DNA from: a bacterium
GTDB lineage: Bacteria > Patescibacteriota > Minisyncoccia > Minisyncoccales > CG1-02-41-26
Direction: 5' to 3'
Length of the DNA: 14,902 nucleotides
NCBI GenBank assembly: GCA_021163625.1
Contig: JAGGTS010000055.1
Span: 1-14,902, forward strand
This document shows positions 14,133 to 14,902 of the stretch, piece by piece (the first letter of the stretch is position 1; each line of letters begins with the position of its first letter). The translations under genes were made by a program, and so were the position numbers. The notes beneath the pieces are model-generated. The model worked only from the letters and a program-made list of their open reading frames with translations, was not told where the DNA came from and did no database searches.

Positions 14133-14155
14133 GCAAATTAAAAATGATTAAAATG

Positions 14156-14237
14156 TGCCGCGGGAGAGACTCGAACTCTCAGCCCAAAAAGGACATGGTC
14201 CTAAGCCATGCGCGTCTGCCAATTCCGCCACCGCGGC
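14156..14237 (-). tRNA. tRNA-Leu (anticodon TAG)
   Basis: On the minus strand the acceptor GCCGCGG/CCGCGGC, a leucine-type D-arm (TGGCGGAATTGGCAGACGCG), anticodon stem CATGG/CCATG with loop CTTAGGA, a long variable arm (TGTCC, T5, GGGC) and T-loop TTCGAGT form a full class II tRNA of 82 nt. Anticodon TAG (14201-14203) reads CUN, mainly CUA/CUG. The discriminator is A, as needed by LeuRS. CCA is not encoded. G36-G37 is present. Confidence 0.97.
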
Positions 14238-14251
14238 AAGCTAATTCTTAT

Positions 14252-14278
14252 ATTATACAAAACAAAACCAAGTTTCAA
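14252..14278 (-). promoter_or_regulatory. Promoter of tRNA-Leu
   Basis: On the minus strand TTGAAA (14273-14278) and TATAAT (14252-14257) are 15 nt apart; the start would be near 14245, 8 nt before the tRNA. Good hexamers, short spacer. Confidence 0.5.
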
Positions 14279-14286
14279 TGCTCTAT

Positions 14287-14316
14287 CAAAAAAGGGCAAC
14301 AAAATTTTGTTGCCCT
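14287..14316 (-). terminator. Intrinsic terminator of the T4SS-pilin-like gene
   Basis: A perfect 24-nt palindrome (14293-14316; arms AGGGCAACAAAA and its complement) is followed on the minus strand by six T (14287-14292). It lies 64 nt past the stop of the gene at 14381. Confidence 0.9.
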
Positions 14317-14380
14317 AAATTAATCTTACTTTACCCTATTGCAACTTTCGCCGAACGATTTGTCAAAGCTGGCATTACTT

Positions 14381-14854
14381 CTATGATATTATCCTTATAA
14401 CTATAAAAGGAATAATTCTTGCAAGGGCGGCAATTGCCAATCCAACCAAAGCATATATAATCCAGTTTTTCCCTGAAGTCGCTTTATCCGGATCACCGCG
14501 CGCTGTAGCGTATAGAAATCCTCCAACAGCAATCATAATAACCACAACTAAAATTAAGATATAGAAAACCCAGCTTGTCGCATAAGTAACAGTGTTTGCA
14601 ATACAAACAGTGGACCAATCAGGAGTTGGAGCGTTAACGCCGCCGTCTATACCGCAAAGATTGGTTCCTTCTTCTGGCCCTACTATGGCTCCCTCGGGAT
14701 AGGTAACACCATTAATAGTAACAGGCTGATGCATTCTGCAGCATTGATTTGGACCAGCTTGGGCAGAAACAGCCAAAGGTAAAACTAAAGCAACAAGCAA
14801 TCCTCCCAAAACTAATGTTGATAGTATTTTTCTCATTTTTTTTACTCTAAACAT
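14381..14854 (-). CDS. T4SS-pilin-like (TrbC/VirB2-type) exported membrane protein
   Basis: A 157-residue protein with an N-terminal signal peptide (basic MFRVKKMRK, hydrophobic core about 10-29, likely cleavage after AVSA at 31), an exported segment with four cysteines (38, 39, 67, 84) and two membrane helices (about 94-115 and 130-155) joined by GGFLYATARGDPDKATSGKN. This helix-loop-helix matches the small 'T4SS pilin' proteins common in Patescibacteria genomes and, more remotely, VirB2/TrbC. No other secretion gene is nearby, so a role in a conjugative pilus is unproven. Start: ATG 14854 gives the longest form; ATG 14836 (MRKILSTL) also makes a good signal peptide. The first ATG lies inside a 10-bp inverted repeat, so the second is quite possible. 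Neither has a Shine-Dalgarno. The gene stands alone with its own terminator. Confidence 0.78.
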   Translation of the reverse strand: MFRVKKMRKILSTLVLGGLLVALVLPLAVSAQAGPNQCCRMHQPVTINGVTYPEGAIVGPEEGTNLCGIDGGVNAPTPDWSTVCIANTVTYATSWVFYILILVVVIMIAVGGFLYATARGDPDKATSGKNWIIYALVGLAIAALARIIPFIVIRIIS

Positions 14855-14876
14855 TTTTAGAAAAATAATGTTTAGA
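14846..14876. repeat. 10-bp inverted repeat across the pilin-like gene's first ATG
   Basis: TCTAAACATT (14846-14855) and AATGTTTAGA (14867-14876) are perfect inverted copies 11 nt apart. The left arm covers the ATG at 14852-14854. It could be an operator for a dimeric regulator or an RNA hairpin affecting the start. Inferred only. Confidence 0.5.
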
Positions 14877-14902
14877 ATGTTTTAATTCGACCTTTTTATA
14901 TC

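Noticed and set aside
14317..14380. A 14-codon ATG frame between the pilin-like stop and its terminator (minus strand)
   Set aside because: Too short, no ribosome site, no family; most likely just the 3' untranslated region.

Overview
The window is an AT-rich bacterial chromosome segment. It most likely comes from the Candidate Phyla Radiation (Patescibacteria, Parcubacteria-like). The clues are a type IV pilus locus with PilM/PilN/PilO-like proteins but no PilP or PilQ gene in the visible part, a small two-helix 'T4SS pilin'-type protein of a kind common in these lineages, a TsaD with a Lys-rich insertion, tRNAs without encoded CCA, and very compact packing. TAA, TAG and TGA all end genes, so the standard bacterial code fits. 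The lineage is inferred from gene content, not from a marker gene.

Layout. (1) 1-4776, minus strand: a type IV pilus operon in the order pilM, pilN-like, pilO-like, a one-span PKD-domain protein and pilB, which runs off the left edge. (2) 4858-6263: comFC (plus) meets an unknown six-helix membrane protein (minus) tail to tail. (3) 6340-7463: tRNA-Ser(GCT) on minus, a repeat-rich non-coding island, then tRNA-Arg(GCG) and a small unknown gene that share one apparent transcription unit with a clear terminator. (4) 7554-11384: recG (plus) meets a membrane glycosyltransferase (minus), which begins 9 nt after tRNA-Glu(TTC). (5) 11412-14132: divergent overlapping promoters serve tRNA-Glu and a tsaD-prsW-hsp20 run that ends at a bidirectional terminator shared with tRNA-Leu(TAG). 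(6) 14287-14854: a secreted T4SS-pilin-like membrane protein with its own perfect terminator hairpin, on minus.

How it fits together. PilB powers pilus assembly, and PilM/N/O form the inner-membrane platform. The PKD protein sits where PilP would be expected and carries a PilP-like GR-x-DPF motif, so it may be the surface partner in a cell without an outer membrane. ComFC, the pilus and RecG are compatible with DNA uptake and recombination. PrsW and Hsp20 suggest envelope and protein-stress handling next to the t6A enzyme TsaD. Three of the four tRNA genes lie directly upstream of a same-strand protein gene with no terminator between. Only one protein gene (7022-7420) has a clear Shine-Dalgarno site. 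Together these suggest heavy use of tRNA-mRNA co-transcripts and SD-independent initiation.
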